64,000 nucleotides of DNA, taken from assembly GCF_041261205.1 (NCBI RefSeq), contig NZ_JBGCCH010000018.1, positions 124,001-188,000 of the forward strand. Reading direction: 5' to 3'. This DNA is from Catenulispora sp. MAP5-51 (GTDB lineage Bacteria; Actinomycetota; Actinomycetes; Streptomycetales; Catenulisporaceae). The notes under the pieces were generated by a model, which made no database searches, had not been told where the DNA came from, and worked only from the letters and a program-made list of their open reading frames with translations. The position numbers were made by a program, and so were the translations under genes. Positions 24,389 to 32,208 of this stretch are shown here, one piece after another (position 1 is the first letter of the stretch; each line of letters starts with the position of its first letter).

Positions 24389-24994
24389 TCAGGGCCAGCG
24401 GTTGGCCGGCGACTCGCGGCGGCCGGAGTCCATGGTGTCGTCCGCCCCGGCCCGGCTGTCGCGCTCCTGCCAGCGGCCGACCGGCTCGATGTCGGGGTCG
24501 GAGTCCAGGATCCACACGCTGTCGGCGTTGGACCGCGACCGGCGCCACCACAGCAGGCCGACCGCGCCGGCCGCGCCGAGCACCATCAGGCCGATCGGGG
24601 CACGTCCGCGCCGGGCCGCCGTGGTCACCACCGCCACCGGCATGACCGAGGCGATCCGCGCCATCGGCGAGGGCTGCGGCGCGCCGTAGCGGATGGCCTG
24701 CCAGGCCGCGCCGCCGCGCGCCGCCGCCTCGGCGGCCACCGGGCGGGCCCGCTCGGCCATCACCCCGGCCGCGACCGAGGCCCGGTCGGCGACCTGGTGG
24801 GCGACCACGTTCGCGCGGTCGGCGACCTGCAGCGCCGTGCCCTGCGCGGCACCGGCGGCCTGCACCGCCGCGGACTGGGCGGTCCCGGCCGCCCCCGAGA
24901 CCGTCTGCGCGGCGCCGGAGGTCCTGTCGCGGACGGCGCAGCGCACGCGCTCCATACGGCCGGCCGGCTCCTCGTGACTGAACGGCATCCTCAT
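24389..24994 (-). CDS. Ala-rich single-pass membrane protein of unknown function
   Basis: I do not recognise a named family. The 201-residue product has an amphipathic, Ala/Gln/Val-rich stretch (residues 25-95) with repeated VADRA segments that could form a coiled coil or apolipoprotein-like helix. One membrane helix follows (APIGLMVLGAAGAVGLLWW, about 135-155), then an acidic C-terminus. The ATG at 24994 has GAGG sequences upstream; a GTG at 25015 would add seven residues. It lies upstream of the LapA-like gene on the same strand, so both may be envelope proteins of one transcript. Confidence 0.7.
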   Translation of the reverse strand: MRMPFSHEEPAGRMERVRCAVRDRTSGAAQTVSGAAGTAQSAAVQAAGAAQGTALQVADRANVVAHQVADRASVAAGVMAERARPVAAEAAARGGAAWQAIRYGAPQPSPMARIASVMPVAVVTTAARRGRAPIGLMVLGAAGAVGLLWWRRSRSNADSVWILDSDPDIEPVGRWQERDSRAGADDTMDSGRRESPANRWP

Positions 24995-25220
24995 CGTCGC
25001 CTCGCCTCTCCTCACATCTGGTGTTCACCGCTGCCCGGCGGCCCCGTCGGACAGCGCCGCCGGAAGCAGGGTCGACCTGGCAAGCGGCTCGAATTCGTGC
25101 CTGCCCGGCCACCCCTCCAGACAACCTCACTCAGGGCCATTGGGGCTACTCGGAGAGTGAGCGTGCTTCCGTGCGAGGATGGAGAGCGTCCATACGAGAG
25201 AAACCGAAAGGCAACAGACT

Positions 25221-25775
25221 GTGGCCGAGAACCTGTACGCCACCATCAAGACCAACCACGGCGACATCGTCGTGCGACTGCTTCCGGACTACGCGCCGAA
25301 GACCGTCGCGAACTTCGTGGGTCTGGCGGAGGGGACCCGTGAGTGGACGCACCCGGAGACCAACGAGAAGTCGACCAAGCCGCTGTACGACGGCACGATC
25401 TTCCACCGGATCATCCCGCAGTTCATGATCCAGGGCGGCGACCCGCTGGGCCAGGGCTTCGGCGGCCCCGGCTACGTCTTCGACGACGAGCCGCACCCGG
25501 ACCAGACCTTCAACGACCGCGACTACCTGCTGGCGATGGCCAACGCGGGGATCCGCAACGGCAAGGGCACCAACGGCTCGCAGTTCTTCATCACCGTGCC
25601 CACCCCGCGCCGGCCGACCCACCTGAACGGCAAGCACACCATCTTCGGCGAGGTCGTGGACCCCGACAGCCGCAAGGTCGTGGACCAGATCTCGGCCGTG
25701 CCGACCGGTGCGCAGGACCGGCCGCTGCAGGACGTCGTGATCGAGAGCATCACCGTCGAGCGCCGCGAGGGCTGA
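25221..25775 (+). CDS. ppiA: Cyclophilin-type peptidyl-prolyl cis-trans isomerase
   Basis: The 184-residue cytoplasmic cyclophilin catalyses proline isomerisation during folding. Landmarks are TIKTNHGDIVVRLLPDYAPK, TVANFVGLAEG, the active-site region FHRIIPQFMIQGGDP (catalytic Arg), NGSQFFIT and LNGKHTIFGEVV. The GTG at 25221 gives the usual actinobacterial N-terminus (VAENLYATI) and has AAAGG upstream; earlier in-frame starts give an unrelated extension. It lies just before the rhomboid and crgA block, as in streptomycetes. Confidence 0.93.
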   Translation: MAENLYATIKTNHGDIVVRLLPDYAPKTVANFVGLAEGTREWTHPETNEKSTKPLYDGTIFHRIIPQFMIQGGDPLGQGFGGPGYVFDDEPHPDQTFNDRDYLLAMANAGIRNGKGTNGSQFFITVPTPRRPTHLNGKHTIFGEVVDPDSRKVVDQISAVPTGAQDRPLQDVVIESITVERREG

Positions 25776-25785
25776 GCCCGGCACG

Positions 25786-25817
25786 CGCGGGGCCCGGAGG
25801 AAACTCCGTGCCCCGCG
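25786..25817 (+). terminator. Hairpin terminator of ppiA
   Basis: An 8-bp stem CGCGGGGC/GCCCCGCG, interrupted by a two-base bulge, continues into GGAG/CTCC with a GAAA loop. A T-containing tail (TGTTCGTTT) follows. It begins 11 bases after the ppiA stop. Confidence 0.75.
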
Positions 25818-25890
25818 TGTTCGTTTCCTCTACATTCGAACCGGCCAGTCGAAAACCGGAACCGGTAGCAGCTGTAGCAGAAGGACCACC

Positions 25891-26991
25891 GTGACGATGC
25901 CGCCAGGCAGCCCAGGCAGCCCCTCCGTGCCCGCGACCGAACTCCCGGCGTGCTACCGGCACCCGGGCCGGGAGGCGCAGATCCGCTGCACCCGCTGCGA
26001 GCGCCGGATCTGCCCGGAGTGCATGGTGCCGGCCTCGGTCGGGTTCCAGTGTCCGGACTGCGTCCGCGGCGGCGCCCAGCAGGTCCCCAAGGCCCGGTCC
26101 CCCTTCGGCGCGGTGCTGCGGCCCCGGGTGGTCCCGGTGGTCACCTACAGCCTGATCGCGCTGAACTTCGTGATGTTCGGCCTGCAGCACATCGTCGGCA
26201 CCTCGCAGGTCGGCGCCGCCGGCGGCGGGGTGTTCCAGGTGAACACCCTGGACATGCGGCTGGAGCTGATCGCCAAGGGCACCTGGGTGGACGGCCAGCC
26301 GATAGGCGTGGCCAACGGCGAGTGGTACCGCCTGGCCACCTCCATGTTCCTGCACGCGAACATCGTGCACATCGCCTCGAACATGATCTCGCTGTTCTTC
26401 ATCGGCCCGATGCTGGAGGCGATGCTGGGCCGGCTGCGGTTCGCCCTGGTCTACCTGATCGGCGGCCTGGCCGGGGCGGTGACGTCCTACTGGTTCATGA
26501 CCCCGCTGAGCCCGGCGAGCCTGGGCGCCTCCGGCGCCATCTCCGCGGTCTTCGGCTGCCTGGTGGTGATCGGGCTGCGGCGCAAGATCCTGGACCCCGG
26601 GATGATCGTCGTGGTGCTGGTCATCAACATCGTCATCCCGCTGCAGAACACCAACATCGACTGGCGCGACCACGTCGGCGGCGTGGTGGCCGGGGCGCTG
26701 ATCGGCGCGGTCTACGCCTACGCCCCGGAGCTGATCGGCCTGCTCGGCAAGGCCAGGGCGCCGCGGGAGCAGCAGGTGCGGCTGCTCAACTGGCTCGGCT
26801 TCGGCACCATGGCCCTGGTGCTGGCCCTGGCGATCGCCGCCACCGCCGTGCACACCGCGCACCTGAACGATCCGGCCAACCGGACGCGCACGGTCGACGG
26901 CGCCGCGTACTCACCCGGTGTGACCAGGGTCGTCACCGACGGCCCGGAGAGTTATCCACAGGCTTCCGGTACTTATCCACACTGGGGATAA
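25891..26991 (+). CDS. Rhomboid-family intramembrane serine protease with N-terminal zinc-binding motif
   Basis: This 366-residue membrane protease has an N-terminal B-box-like zinc ribbon (CYRH, CTRCERRICPECM, CPDC; residues 12-50) before six or more membrane helices. The catalytic Ser is at about 214 in GASGAISAVFG, and its partner His at about 261 in DHVGGVVAG. HANIVHIASNM is the conserved helix-2 segment. GTG at 25891 with AAGGA just before it; an ATG two codons later is equally possible. The last 13 codons are formed from DnaA-box-like repeats. The gene sits beside crgA as in other actinobacteria; substrates are unknown. Confidence 0.9.
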   Translation: MTMPPGSPGSPSVPATELPACYRHPGREAQIRCTRCERRICPECMVPASVGFQCPDCVRGGAQQVPKARSPFGAVLRPRVVPVVTYSLIALNFVMFGLQHIVGTSQVGAAGGGVFQVNTLDMRLELIAKGTWVDGQPIGVANGEWYRLATSMFLHANIVHIASNMISLFFIGPMLEAMLGRLRFALVYLIGGLAGAVTSYWFMTPLSPASLGASGAISAVFGCLVVIGLRRKILDPGMIVVVLVINIVIPLQNTNIDWRDHVGGVVAGALIGAVYAYAPELIGLLGKARAPREQQVRLLNWLGFGTMALVLALAIAATAVHTAHLNDPANRTRTVDGAAYSPGVTRVVTDGPESYPQASGTYPHWG

Positions 26992-27003
26992 GCCTGTGGA
27001 TGT
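26952..27003. repeat. Cluster of four DnaA-box-like 9-mers forming nested inverted repeats
   Basis: TTATCCACA occurs at 26952-26960 and 26973-26981, the inverse of TTATCCCCA at 26983-26991, and TGTGGATGT at 26995-27003. The outer copies are part of a 12-bp inverted repeat (26954-26965 with 26990-27001). The cluster covers the end and stop codon of the rhomboid gene. It may act as a terminator hairpin, bind DnaA, or both. Confidence 0.65.
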
Positions 27004-27060
27004 TGTGTTAGGCAGCGGGCGGGCACGGTCGGTGACGACGGCACGGAAAAAGATCCGCCG

Positions 27061-27315
27061 CTACTTCCACTTCATGGACGCGATGAAGCCGGTGATGATC
27101 AGACCGAAGCCGACGGCCATGTTCCAGCCGCCCAGCGCCGACACCGGGTACGTCATGTTCGACAGGTAGTAGATCACTATCCACAGCAGGCCGACCACGA
27201 AGCACCCGACCATCAGCGGCAGCACCACCCGGTTCCCGGTGTCCAGCTTGATCGGCTGCTTCTTGTCCGGCGGCGGCGTGTACGCGGCCTTCTTGCGGAC
27301 CTTGGACTCGGGCAC
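27061..27315 (-). CDS. crgA: Cell division inhibitor CrgA
   Basis: CrgA is a small divisome protein that interacts with FtsZ and penicillin-binding proteins and delays septation in streptomycetes. The 84-residue product has a basic cytoplasmic N-terminus (ESKVRKKAAYTPPPDKKQP), two membrane helices (VVLPLMVGCFVVGLLWIVIY and WNMAVGFGLIITGFIA) and the short MKWK end. GTG start at 27315. It is divergent from the DUF881 gene, 78 bases apart, and convergent with the rhomboid gene. Length and neighbours match the family exactly. Confidence 0.95.
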   Translation of the reverse strand: MPESKVRKKAAYTPPPDKKQPIKLDTGNRVVLPLMVGCFVVGLLWIVIYYLSNMTYPVSALGGWNMAVGFGLIITGFIASMKWK

Positions 27316-27393
27316 GGTTCACTCCTGGATTGCTCGGCTGCTGTGCGGCCTCGATCGGGCATGCGACAGGGTGCGTCCGATAGCGTATCCGCC

Positions 27394-28206
27394 ATGGCGT
27401 CAGGGCGCGATCAGCTGGACGAACCCGAATCGGGAACCGGCCCGGAACCGGCCGGCGGCCGGCGCTCCGTCCGGCCCTCCCGAGTGGCCTGGCACACCGG
27501 TGTGGTGCTGGTGTTCGCCCTCGCCGGGGCGTTGTTCCTGACGGCCAGGGACACCGCCAACGGCCAGGGGGACATCCGGCCGGACCGGGGAGCTCAGCTC
27601 TCCGACGTGATCCGGGCGCAGAACGCCCACAACCAACAGCTTACCGAGCAGGTCGCGGCCCAGCGCGCGAACCAGGACGCGCTGACCCGCGCGCAGAGCG
27701 CCGACGCCCGGGTCAAGGCGGCCCAGGACCAGGCCGACGCACTGGCCGGCCGGGTCGCCCTGACCCCGGTCACCGGCTCGGCGTTGTCCGTGACCCTCAA
27801 CGACGCCCCGCCGAACGCCCAGCCGGCCGCCGGGGCCCCCGCGCCGCAGCCGGACTGGCTGATCATCCACCAGCAGGACGTGCAGGCCGTGGTGAACGCG
27901 CTGTGGGCCGGCGGCGCGACCGGGATCCAGCTCATGGACCAGCGCCTGGCCCCCACCTCGGCGGTGCGCTGCGTCGGCAACACGCTGCTGCTCCAGGGCC
28001 GCGTCTACTCCCCGCCCTACGTGATCACCGCGGTCGGCGACCCGACCAAGCTGCGCGCCTCGCTGATGGCCGCCCCGGCGGTGCAGACCTACCTGGAATA
28101 CGTCAGCGCATACGGGCTCGGTTGGGACGTGAAGGCACGCGATCGAGTGACGCTCCCGGGCTACACCGGCCCGCTGGACGTGTCGTTCGCGTCCCCGGCG
28201 CAGTGA
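27394..28206 (+). CDS. DUF881-family membrane-anchored protein
   Basis: The 270-residue protein has a 35-residue cytoplasmic N-terminus, one membrane helix (TGVVLVFALAGALFLTA), a coiled coil (about 65-110, rich in Gln and Ala) and the extracytoplasmic DUF881 domain (ALSVTLNDAPP, QDVQAVVNALWAGGATGIQL, QRLAPTSAVRCVGNTLLL). The family is related to division or sporulation proteins in Firmicutes and always accompanies crgA and the sortase in streptomycetes. Its exact role is unknown. The ATG at 27394 gives the plausible start; the open frame before it overlaps the promoter. Confidence 0.88.
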   Translation: MASGRDQLDEPESGTGPEPAGGRRSVRPSRVAWHTGVVLVFALAGALFLTARDTANGQGDIRPDRGAQLSDVIRAQNAHNQQLTEQVAAQRANQDALTRAQSADARVKAAQDQADALAGRVALTPVTGSALSVTLNDAPPNAQPAAGAPAPQPDWLIIHQQDVQAVVNALWAGGATGIQLMDQRLAPTSAVRCVGNTLLLQGRVYSPPYVITAVGDPTKLRASLMAAPAVQTYLEYVSAYGLGWDVKARDRVTLPGYTGPLDVSFASPAQ

Positions 28207-28224
28207 AGCCGACAAACTGGCGGA

Positions 28225-28944
28225 ATGTGGGCTGAACGCGCGCGAACGGCGATCCGATCCGTCGGTGAGATCCTGATCACGCTCGGCATGGTGCTCTTCC
28301 TGTTCTGCGCCTACCAGCTCTTCTACACCAACGTGGTCGCCGACGAGGCGATGCGGTCCGAGGTCTCGGACCTGCACAAGCTGTGGGCCGCGCCGCCGGC
28401 CGCCCGGTCGGCCGCGCCGAACACCCCCGGGCCGTTCGACACCGCCGACAGCCACGGCACCGCCGGCGCCGCGTTCGCGATCCTGCACATCCCGCGGCTC
28501 GGCGACAAGCCGATCCCGGTCCTGCAGGGCACCACCCTGGATCTGCTGGGCCGCGGGGTCGGCCACTACAAGGACTCGGCCCTGCCGGGCGCGGTCGGCA
28601 ACTTCGCCGTCGCCGGGCACCGCAAGACGCACGGCGAGCCCTTCCGCTACCTCGACGAGATGCGCGCGGGCGACCTGATCGTGGTGGAGACCGCCGACGC
28701 CTGGTACACCTACCGCGAGGACCGCGACCCGTTCATCGTCGAGCCGACCGACCTCGGCGTCGTGGCCCCGGTCCCGGACCACCCGGACGCGACGCCCTCG
28801 CGGAAGCTGATCACGCTGACCACGTGCAACCCGTGGTGGGCCTCGACCCAGCGCATGATCGTCACCGGCGAGCTGGTCGGCCGGCAGCCCCGATCGGCTG
28901 GCGCGCCCCCGGCGTTGACGGTGAACGCCCCCAAGTTCCAATAG
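28225..28944 (+). CDS. Class E sortase
   Basis: Sortase E cleaves LAxTG-type signals and attaches proteins to the peptidoglycan of actinomycetes. The 239-residue enzyme has an N-terminal membrane helix (EILITLGMVLFLFCAYQLFY), a linker, and a catalytic domain with His132 (VAGHRKTHGEPF), Cys201 (TLTTCNPWW) and Arg210 (STQRMIVTG). The start ATG at 28225 lies 19 bases after the DUF881 stop, with no good ribosome binding site, so coupling is likely. A 52-residue membrane protein gene and pabA follow. Confidence 0.93.
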   Translation: MWAERARTAIRSVGEILITLGMVLFLFCAYQLFYTNVVADEAMRSEVSDLHKLWAAPPAARSAAPNTPGPFDTADSHGTAGAAFAILHIPRLGDKPIPVLQGTTLDLLGRGVGHYKDSALPGAVGNFAVAGHRKTHGEPFRYLDEMRAGDLIVVETADAWYTYREDRDPFIVEPTDLGVVAPVPDHPDATPSRKLITLTTCNPWWASTQRMIVTGELVGRQPRSAGAPPALTVNAPKFQ

Positions 28945-29004
28945 GACTCTGGTAAAACCACATAGAGAGCTCTATAGAGAAGTCTGTAGAGAGAGGAGCT
29001 GGCG

Positions 29005-29163
29005 ATGTACGCGTATCTGTGGCGGCGCCTTCCCGGGCCCGTCTACGTGAAGGTCCTCATCGCCCTGGCCGTCGCGGCCTTGGTCGTGGTGCTCCTGTTC
29101 GGCTGGGTCTTCCCGTGGATCGAACCGCTGATGCCGTTCAGCGGCAACACGGTCTCCCAGTAG
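29005..29163 (+). CDS. Small membrane protein, 52 residues
   Basis: A strong AGAGGAGCT ribosome binding site precedes the ATG at 29005. The product is MYAYLWRRLPGPVYVKVLIA followed by a very hydrophobic helix (LAVAALVVVLLFGWVFPW) and a short polar tail. Proteins of this length and pattern sit between the sortase and pabA in many streptomycetes, so it is probably a genuine conserved gene. Function is unknown. Confidence 0.85.
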   Translation: MYAYLWRRLPGPVYVKVLIALAVAALVVVLLFGWVFPWIEPLMPFSGNTVSQ

Positions 29164-29192
29164 CCGCTCCCCGCTGCCGGTAGGCTCACCGC

Positions 29193-29828
29193 ATGGCAGC
29201 GCGGATCCTGGTCGTCGACAACTACGACAGCTTCGTCTACAACCTCGTTCAGTACCTGTACCAGCTCGGCGCGGAGTGCGAGGTGGTGCGCAACGACGCG
29301 ATCGGCGTCGAGGCCGCGCACGACTACGACGGCGTCCTGCTCTCTCCCGGCCCGGGGACGCCCGAGGAGGCCGGCATCTGCGTGAAGATGGTCGGCTACG
29401 CCGAGCAGCACCGGATCCCGGTCTTCGGCGTCTGTCTGGGCCTGCAGTCCATCGCCGTGGCGCACGGCGCCGTGGTCGGCCGCGCCCCGGAGCTGCTGCA
29501 CGGCAAGACCAGCACGGTCACCCACGACGGCGCCGGCGTCTTCCAGGGCCTCCCGGACCCGTTCACCGCCACGCGGTACCACTCGCTGGCCATAGAGCCC
29601 GAGACGCTGCCCGCGGACCTGTTGGTCACCGCGCGCACCGACACCGGCGTCATCATGGGCATCCGCCATCGCGAGCTCCCGGTCGAGGCGGTCCAGTTCC
29701 ACCCCGAGTCCGTCCTCACCGAGGGCGGCCACCGGATGCTGGCGAACTGGCTGACGGTGTGCGGGGACGCCGGAGCCGTCGAGCGCTCCGCCGGGCTCGC
29801 GCCGGTGGTTCTCAGCGCGGCCAACTAA
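29193..29828 (+). CDS. pabA: Glutamine amidotransferase, anthranilate/para-aminobenzoate synthase component II
   Basis: This 211-residue class I amidotransferase supplies ammonia to a chorismate-using synthase (TrpE or PabB). The catalytic Cys is at about 81 in GVCLGLQSIA, and the His-Glu pair lies in AVQFHPESVLT. The N-terminus ILVVDNYDSFVYNLVQYL is typical. No trpE or pabB is adjacent. The placement between the sortase and pknB is that of the gene called trpG/pabA near oriC in mycobacteria and streptomycetes, where it may serve both pathways. It ends at a strong bidirectional hairpin. Confidence 0.93.
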   Translation: MAARILVVDNYDSFVYNLVQYLYQLGAECEVVRNDAIGVEAAHDYDGVLLSPGPGTPEEAGICVKMVGYAEQHRIPVFGVCLGLQSIAVAHGAVVGRAPELLHGKTSTVTHDGAGVFQGLPDPFTATRYHSLAIEPETLPADLLVTARTDTGVIMGIRHRELPVEAVQFHPESVLTEGGHRMLANWLTVCGDAGAVERSAGLAPVVLSAAN

Positions 29829-29861
29829 TAGAGCCGACTAACAAACAACAGCCGACAACGC

Positions 29862-29903
29862 ATAGCGAAGCCCCGCACGGAACTCCGTGCGGGGCTTCGC
29901 TAT
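29862..29903. terminator. 20-bp hairpin between pabA and pknB
   Basis: A perfect 20-bp stem (29862-29881 with 29884-29903) with a two-base centre lies between convergent genes and is symmetrical, so it can stop transcription from both sides. AT-rich ends (ATAG/CTAT) give a weak U-tract in either direction. Confidence 0.85.
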
Positions 29904-29916
29904 AAGCGCGGGCCGC

Positions 29917-32016
29917 TTAGTTACCGCCGCCGCCCTTCTTGGACGTCGTCGGGGCGCTCGGGCAGCCCGGTGCCGTCGGGTCGAAGCCACAGATGGGGTT
30001 CGACGTGTTCTGGCCACTGCCCGGCCCTGACGTCGTCGACGTCGGGTTGCCGCCCTGCTGGCAGTTCGGGTCCTGCCCCGGGTCGCACTGCTGGGAGGTC
30101 GTCGACGAGGTCGGCGGCGCCGGCGGCTGCGGCGCGTAGTAGACCACGATCGGCGTGTCGGCGGTGTGCGGGCCGTCCCCAGGGCTGATACGCGTCACGT
30201 TGCCGGCCTGCTGCTGGCCCGCCGAGCTGTCGACCGCCGGCTTGACGTTGGTGAAGCCCAGGCCCTCGATCTGCGACACGACGCTGCCGTACGGCTGGCC
30301 GAGGTAGCCGCTGGTGCTGAGCTGGATCTGCGACGGGCCGGTCGAGACGATCCAGCCGATCTGGACCTTGCTCACGTCCGGGACCTGCTGGCCGTCCAGG
30401 GGCGCGTTGTTGTTGGCGGCGTCGATCACGTCGATGATGTTGCCCGCCGGGACCTTGGGGTCCGGCTGCGAGGTGATCAGCGGGTTGCTGAGATCGAAGT
30501 GGGCGCCGGACAGGTAGCTCTTCAGCTGGTCCTGGTTCATCCCGTTGAGGGTGGCCTTCGCGGGTACCTTGCCGTTCTGCGGGCCCAGCGACAGGCAGTA
30601 GGTGATCGGCCCCGGCTTGCCGTAGGCACCGGCCGCCGGGCTCTGAGCGATGATCGTCCCGACGTTCCCGGAGTGCACATCGGTCCCGGCGGGGCAGTCC
30701 TTGCCGCTGCCGGGCGCGAGGCTGAACCCGGTGTAGTCCGGCTGCCCCAGCAGCTGCTGCGCCTGTTGGACGTTCTTCACCCCGATACCGAAGTCCGGCG
30801 CCGCCTTGGAGCTGGCGTTGCCGCCGGACTTCAGCAGCGACTTGGCCAGCAGGACCGCCGCGATGACCGCGGCGATACCGGCCACGGCCAGGATGATGTA
30901 CCCGGTCTTGCCGCTCTTCTCCGGCTCCGGAGGACGGCGCGGCTCGGCGCGGCGCGGCGGGGCCGGCGGACGGCCCGACTCGCCGTACTCCTCGCCGTAG
31001 CGCGCCGCGGCGGGCTGCTGGTAGCCGGTCGGCGCGTCGACCGCGGGCATCGCCCGGGTCTGGCCGACCGCCGCCGCCGCGCCCACCTGGCGCGGGTCCA
31101 GGCGCTGGGTCGGCATGTTCGCCGCGCCCAACACCGCGGTCTGCGCCTCGGTCGGCCGGCCGTCCAGCACCCGCTCGATGTCCGCGCGCATCTCGGTGGC
31201 CGACTGGTAGCGCGCGTCGGCGGTCTTGGCCAGCGACTTCAGCACCACCGCGTCGATCGCCGGGCTGACCTCGGGGTCGTAGGACGACGGCGGCTGCGGC
31301 TCCTCGCGCACGTGCTGGTAGGCCACGGCCACCGGGGAGTCGCCGACGAACGGCGGCCGGCCGGTGAGCAGTTCGAACATCAGGCAGCCGGTGGAGTACA
31401 GGTCGCTGCGGGCGTCCACGGTCTCGCCCTTGGCCTGCTCCGGCGACAGGTACTGCGCCGTGCCGATGACCGCGGCGGTCTGCGTCATCGTCATGCCGTT
31501 GTCGGCCATGGCCCGGGCGATGCCGAAGTCCATCACCTTCACGGTGCCGGACCGGGTCAGCATGATGTTCGCGGGCTTGATGTCGCGGTGGATGATGCCG
31601 TTGCGGTGCGAGTAGTCCAGGGCCTGCAGCACCCCGGCGGTGATCTCCAGGGCCCGCTCGGGCAGCAGCCGGCGGCCGGAGTGCAGCAGGTCGCGCAGCG
31701 TCGAGCCGTCGGCGTACTCCATCACGATGTAGGGGACGGAGATGCCGTTCTCGAAGTCCTCGCCGGTGTCGTAGATCGCCACGATCGCCGGGTGGTTGAG
31801 GGAGGCCGCGGACTGCGCCTCACGGCGGAACCGTGCCTGGAACGTGGGATCGCGGGACAGATCGGCACGCAGCGTCTTCACCGCGACCGTGCGGCCCAGG
31901 CGAGTGTCGCGGGCCATGAAGACCTCGGCCATCCCGCCTCGGCCCAGCACGGCGCCCAGCTCGTACCTGCCGCCGAGCCGCCGCGGCTGTTCCGCCCCGG
32001 GGTAGGTTCCGGACAT
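29917..32016 (-). CDS. pknB: Serine/threonine protein kinase PknB with PASTA domains
   Basis: PknB senses peptidoglycan fragments and phosphorylates division and wall-synthesis proteins. From the ATG at 32016 the protein has 699 residues. The kinase domain (about 15-275) has GRGGMAEVF, ATP-binding Lys47 (VAVKTL), catalytic HRDIKPAN (Asp145), DFG (Asp163) and a TMTQTAAVIGT activation loop. A juxtamembrane linker, one helix (YIILAVAGIAAVIAAVLLA, near 380), about three PASTA-like repeats and a Pro/Ser/Thr/Gln-rich C-terminal tail with six or so cysteines follow. ATGs at 32034 and 32067 are alternatives; I prefer 32016 because the family starts shortly before RRLGGRYELG. It is the last gene of the fhaA-to-pknB operon. 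Confidence 0.94.
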   Translation of the reverse strand: MSGTYPGAEQPRRLGGRYELGAVLGRGGMAEVFMARDTRLGRTVAVKTLRADLSRDPTFQARFRREAQSAASLNHPAIVAIYDTGEDFENGISVPYIVMEYADGSTLRDLLHSGRRLLPERALEITAGVLQALDYSHRNGIIHRDIKPANIMLTRSGTVKVMDFGIARAMADNGMTMTQTAAVIGTAQYLSPEQAKGETVDARSDLYSTGCLMFELLTGRPPFVGDSPVAVAYQHVREEPQPPSSYDPEVSPAIDAVVLKSLAKTADARYQSATEMRADIERVLDGRPTEAQTAVLGAANMPTQRLDPRQVGAAAAVGQTRAMPAVDAPTGYQQPAAARYGEEYGESGRPPAPPRRAEPRRPPEPEKSGKTGYIILAVAGIAAVIAAVLLAKSLLKSGGNASSKAAPDFGIGVKNVQQAQQLLGQPDYTGFSLAPGSGKDCPAGTDVHSGNVGTIIAQSPAAGAYGKPGPITYCLSLGPQNGKVPAKATLNGMNQDQLKSYLSGAHFDLSNPLITSQPDPKVPAGNIIDVIDAANNNAPLDGQQVPDVSKVQIGWIVSTGPSQIQLSTSGYLGQPYGSVVSQIEGLGFTNVKPAVDSSAGQQQAGNVTRISPGDGPHTADTPIVVYYAPQPPAPPTSSTTSQQCDPGQDPNCQQGGNPTSTTSGPGSGQNTSNPICGFDPTAPGCPSAPTTSKKGGGGN

Positions 32017-32208
32017 CTCATCGCTCCAGCTCATCGATCGCCGCGCGGTGGCGCGGCGGTCTGACATCGTCTCAGTCGAAAACTTGCTTCCGGCAGTATC
32101 CCCCGAACCGGCTCCGGCGCCAGACCGCCTGCCGGAATCGTCGCCGGACCGGCACCCGCCACCCGGGCCCGCCGGTCCGACACGCCACCGGGGCCCGTCC
32201 CGTCACTC

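Noticed and set aside
26952-27003. Replication origin
   Set aside because: Only four DnaA-like boxes, no dnaA or dnaN nearby, no long AT-rich stretch; an oriC in this group would carry many more boxes.
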